Source: Candidatus Nitrotoga sp. MKT (lineage in GTDB: Bacteria; Pseudomonadota; Gammaproteobacteria; Burkholderiales; Gallionellaceae). From it: 64,000 nucleotides of DNA. The stretch lies in assembly GCA_003402345.1 (NCBI GenBank), contig QFXH01000002.1, positions 248,001 to 312,000 of the forward strand. Reading direction: 5' to 3'. This document shows positions 62,288-64,000 of this stretch, one piece after another. The translations under genes and the position numbers were made by a program. Positions within the stretch are counted from its first letter, which is position 1. Every line of letters begins with the position of its first letter. The notes under the pieces were generated by a model. It ran no database searches. It worked only from the letters and a program-made list of their open reading frames with translations, and was not told the origin of the DNA.

Positions 62288-64000
62288 TTAGCGTAATCCC
62301 TGCTCTGAGCTAACAACTGCGGGTTGGTTCAATTTTGTAAAGCCGGCAATGCTTTGGCGCAATGCGTTCAAAGGATCGGAACCAATCCTGACCATGCCAT
62401 TCAATTCTAATTGCACAAAGATACCAGTTGAAAGCTCATTGGTGGCTGTAGCAAAACGTTGTGCCACTACCCGCAGTGCCCAACAGCTTTCATTATACTC
62501 GAGCCCGCTCAGCAGCTCCAAAATACGGTTGTCCTGCAGGGAATAATTCCAGCGTGCCATCATGCTCCAGCGTCTCGACAATGGCCATTGGGTAGATATG
62601 TCCACTTGCCTCAGGCTGTCACGCGTAAAACGGTAACCTAAGTTGAGTACTTTGCCGCTTTCGGGCTGGTAACGCGCGCCCACATTTAATTTCTCTTCGC
62701 GCCCTTGATTGGGGTTATATTGAAAGGCGGTATTCAAGGACAACTTGGGGGTAATCTGACCTAAGGCAGCAAGCAAAATATCCGATTTATTGTTGGTAAC
62801 TTGCTCAGGTGTTACCAGACTTACCAACGGTGTCTTAAAGCTAAAGCGCTGACCTATGGCTACGCGCAACCGCTCCGCACCACTGTTGGCCTCAAGCAGA
62901 CGCGAGGTAAGTGACAGTGTTACATGTTTGGCATCACCAATGCGATCGCTACCGAAAAAACGATTTTCAGTGAACATCTGGGCAAAGTTGAAGTCCGCCT
63001 GGGCTGTGTCGAAATTCGGCAACAGGTTTTGGTTGCGGTACGGAATGTATAAGAAATAAGCGCGCGGCTCCAGCGTCTGTAAGTAATTCCGTTTTCCCAC
63101 ATTCCAATCGCGTTCCAGCACCATACCGCTATCCAGGCTAACAATCGGCAAAGTCCGTGTTGCATCGGGTAGTGCCGCCAAATTGTTATCACCCAGTGCA
63201 TAATAGGTATGATGTACGCCAAGTTTTGGGGTCACATAAAATGACGGTGTAGTAATTAGCGGATAACTTACACTGGGGTACATGACCAGACGTCGCCCAT
63301 TAACGGCTGTGGGATGGCTGAAATTTACAAACTCCCCGGTAAATGCCACATTTGCCCCGGCCAGTGGACGTAGCGCGCCCACGGTTATTTGCGGCAAGCG
63401 ACGATATGGCTCCAGAACTGGCGCAGCAGGATCTTGCAAGGTTTGATAGCTTTGCATGCGTGCCGCTGCATTCCACCAGCCCCCACCGTAGGACACTATG
63501 CCTTCGCGCACCAGATTGGTTAATGACGTGCTGCTCACCGCGTTTGATAGGTCACGGAAATAGGTATGGTCTGATACGTAGTTGAAGTTTGTTGATGCGC
63601 TTAACCCATAACCCAAGTTCTGTGTATGCTTGAGCGATGTCCGTAAACGGGTGCTGTTAGTAAGGGCATCATTGGGTAATACGTCTAAATGAGCCTCACC
63701 GGCATAATTTTTGTCTATATAACGAAATTCGTTGTTAATCATTAGCCCGCGCTTGGCCATTGCACGCGGTGCGATGGTCGCATCACGGTTGGGTGCAATG
63801 TTCCAGTAATAAGGCAGCGTCACTTCGCTACCGCTCTTCGCGGTACTACCGAACACCGGACCAAGAAAACCCGATTGGCGTTTGTCACTGAGCGAAAAAT
63901 CCATCCATGGCATATACAAAATAGGCACACCCAGAAACTCCATGCGGGCGTTGCGTGCCACCCCTATCTGGCGGTCGTTGTCAATTTCCAATTGGCTCGC
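62288..64000 (-). CDS. lptD: LPS-assembly protein LptD, C-terminal part (cut by window edge)
   Basis: The frame is open to the right edge and the protein is cut there, so about 570 C-terminal residues are seen. A TTG at 63991 is not a start, since sense codons run on to 64000. The visible part has 'GVPILYMPWMDFSLSDKRQS' with 'GFLGPVFG', a hallmark junction between the jellyroll and barrel of LptD. Many alternating beta-strands with aromatic ends follow. LptD with LptE inserts LPS in the outer leaflet of the outer membrane. It heads the lptD-surA-pdxA-rsmA run; surA begins 32 bp after it. Confidence 0.95.
   Translation of the reverse strand, partial: ASQLEIDNDRQIGVARNARMEFLGVPILYMPWMDFSLSDKRQSGFLGPVFGSTAKSGSEVTLPYYWNIAPNRDATIAPRAMAKRGLMINNEFRYIDKNYAGEAHLDVLPNDALTNSTRLRTSLKHTQNLGYGLSASTNFNYVSDHTYFRDLSNAVSSTSLTNLVREGIVSYGGGWWNAAARMQSYQTLQDPAAPVLEPYRRLPQITVGALRPLAGANVAFTGEFVNFSHPTAVNGRRLVMYPSVSYPLITTPSFYVTPKLGVHHTYYALGDNNLAALPDATRTLPIVSLDSGMVLERDWNVGKRNYLQTLEPRAYFLYIPYRNQNLLPNFDTAQADFNFAQMFTENRFFGSDRIGDAKHVTLSLTSRLLEANSGAERLRVAIGQRFSFKTPLVSLVTPEQVTNNKSDILLAALGQITPKLSLNTAFQYNPNQGREEKLNVGARYQPESGKVLNLGYRFTRDSLRQVDISTQWPLSRRWSMMARWNYSLQDNRILELLSGLEYNESCWALRVVAQRFATATNELSTGIFVQLELNGMVRIGSDPLNALRQSIAGFTKLNQPAVVSSEQGLR

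Overview
The window reads as chromosome of a betaproteobacterium of about 48-50 % GC, most likely in the Nitrosomonadales (Gallionellaceae or Nitrosomonadaceae type). The evidence is gene order and protein character, not a database search: pilC-pilD-coaE-zapD-yacG beside a Nudix/ThiE-like fusion, nadD-rsfS-rlmH-maf-rng behind aceE-aceF, lptD-surA-pdxA-rsmA, and trpG-trpD are all familiar in that group. No tRNA, rRNA or CRISPR array was seen. Both edges cut a gene: modE on the left and lptD on the right.

Layout. 1-7.7 kb: the end of modE, rsmE, a SEC-C/TPR/SPINDLY-type O-GlcNAc transferase, a coiled-coil methyltransferase and a two-headed glycosyltransferase. 8.2-13 kb: pilC, pilD, coaE, zapD, yacG and the convergent Nudix/ThiE-like gene. 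13-16.4 kb: a small membrane protein, a membrane-anchored c-type cytochrome, a HupE/UreJ transporter, and then an accessory insertion. That insertion is a two-gene unit (DUF6884-like plus GIY-YIG-like) ending in an integron attC site, followed by a transposase remnant. 16.5-24 kb: one long minus-strand operon, aceE-aceF-nadD-rsfS-rlmH-maf-rng. 24-33.8 kb: 5-formyltetrahydrofolate cyclo-ligase, ilvA, an unknown lipoprotein, an NMO-family flavoprotein, trpG-trpD, a CorC/HlyC-type protein and apaH.

33.8-52.8 kb is a large surface-polysaccharide region. The minus strand carries ugd, a Wzx-like flippase, an acetyltransferase, three GT2 glycosyltransferases, a gmd-like dehydratase, a C-methyltransferase, an epimerase, a WbpL/WecA-type initiating transferase and a WbpM-type dehydratase. 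The plus strand carries manC, waaA and rfbBAC. These genes make GDP-mannose-, UDP-glucuronate- and dTDP-hexose-derived sugars, build a repeat unit on undecaprenyl phosphate and flip it. waaA supplies the Kdo of the lipid A core. rfbD and a recognisable O-antigen polymerase are absent from the window.

52.8-58.9 kb is a second accessory stretch. It holds a lone metallo-beta-lactamase-fold protein whose metal motif is altered, a decayed IS3-family transposase, a periplasmic sulfite dehydrogenase pair (SorA/SorB-like), a possible ISL3 fragment, a REP-like palindrome, and a DUF4143-type ATPase behind a perfect 12-bp inverted repeat. From 58.9 kb to the edge runs rsmA-pdxA-surA-lptD on the minus strand.

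The strongest candidates for something undescribed are the DUF6884/GIY-YIG integron cassette at 15.1-16.2 kb and the solitary MBL-fold gene at 53.2-54.5 kb.
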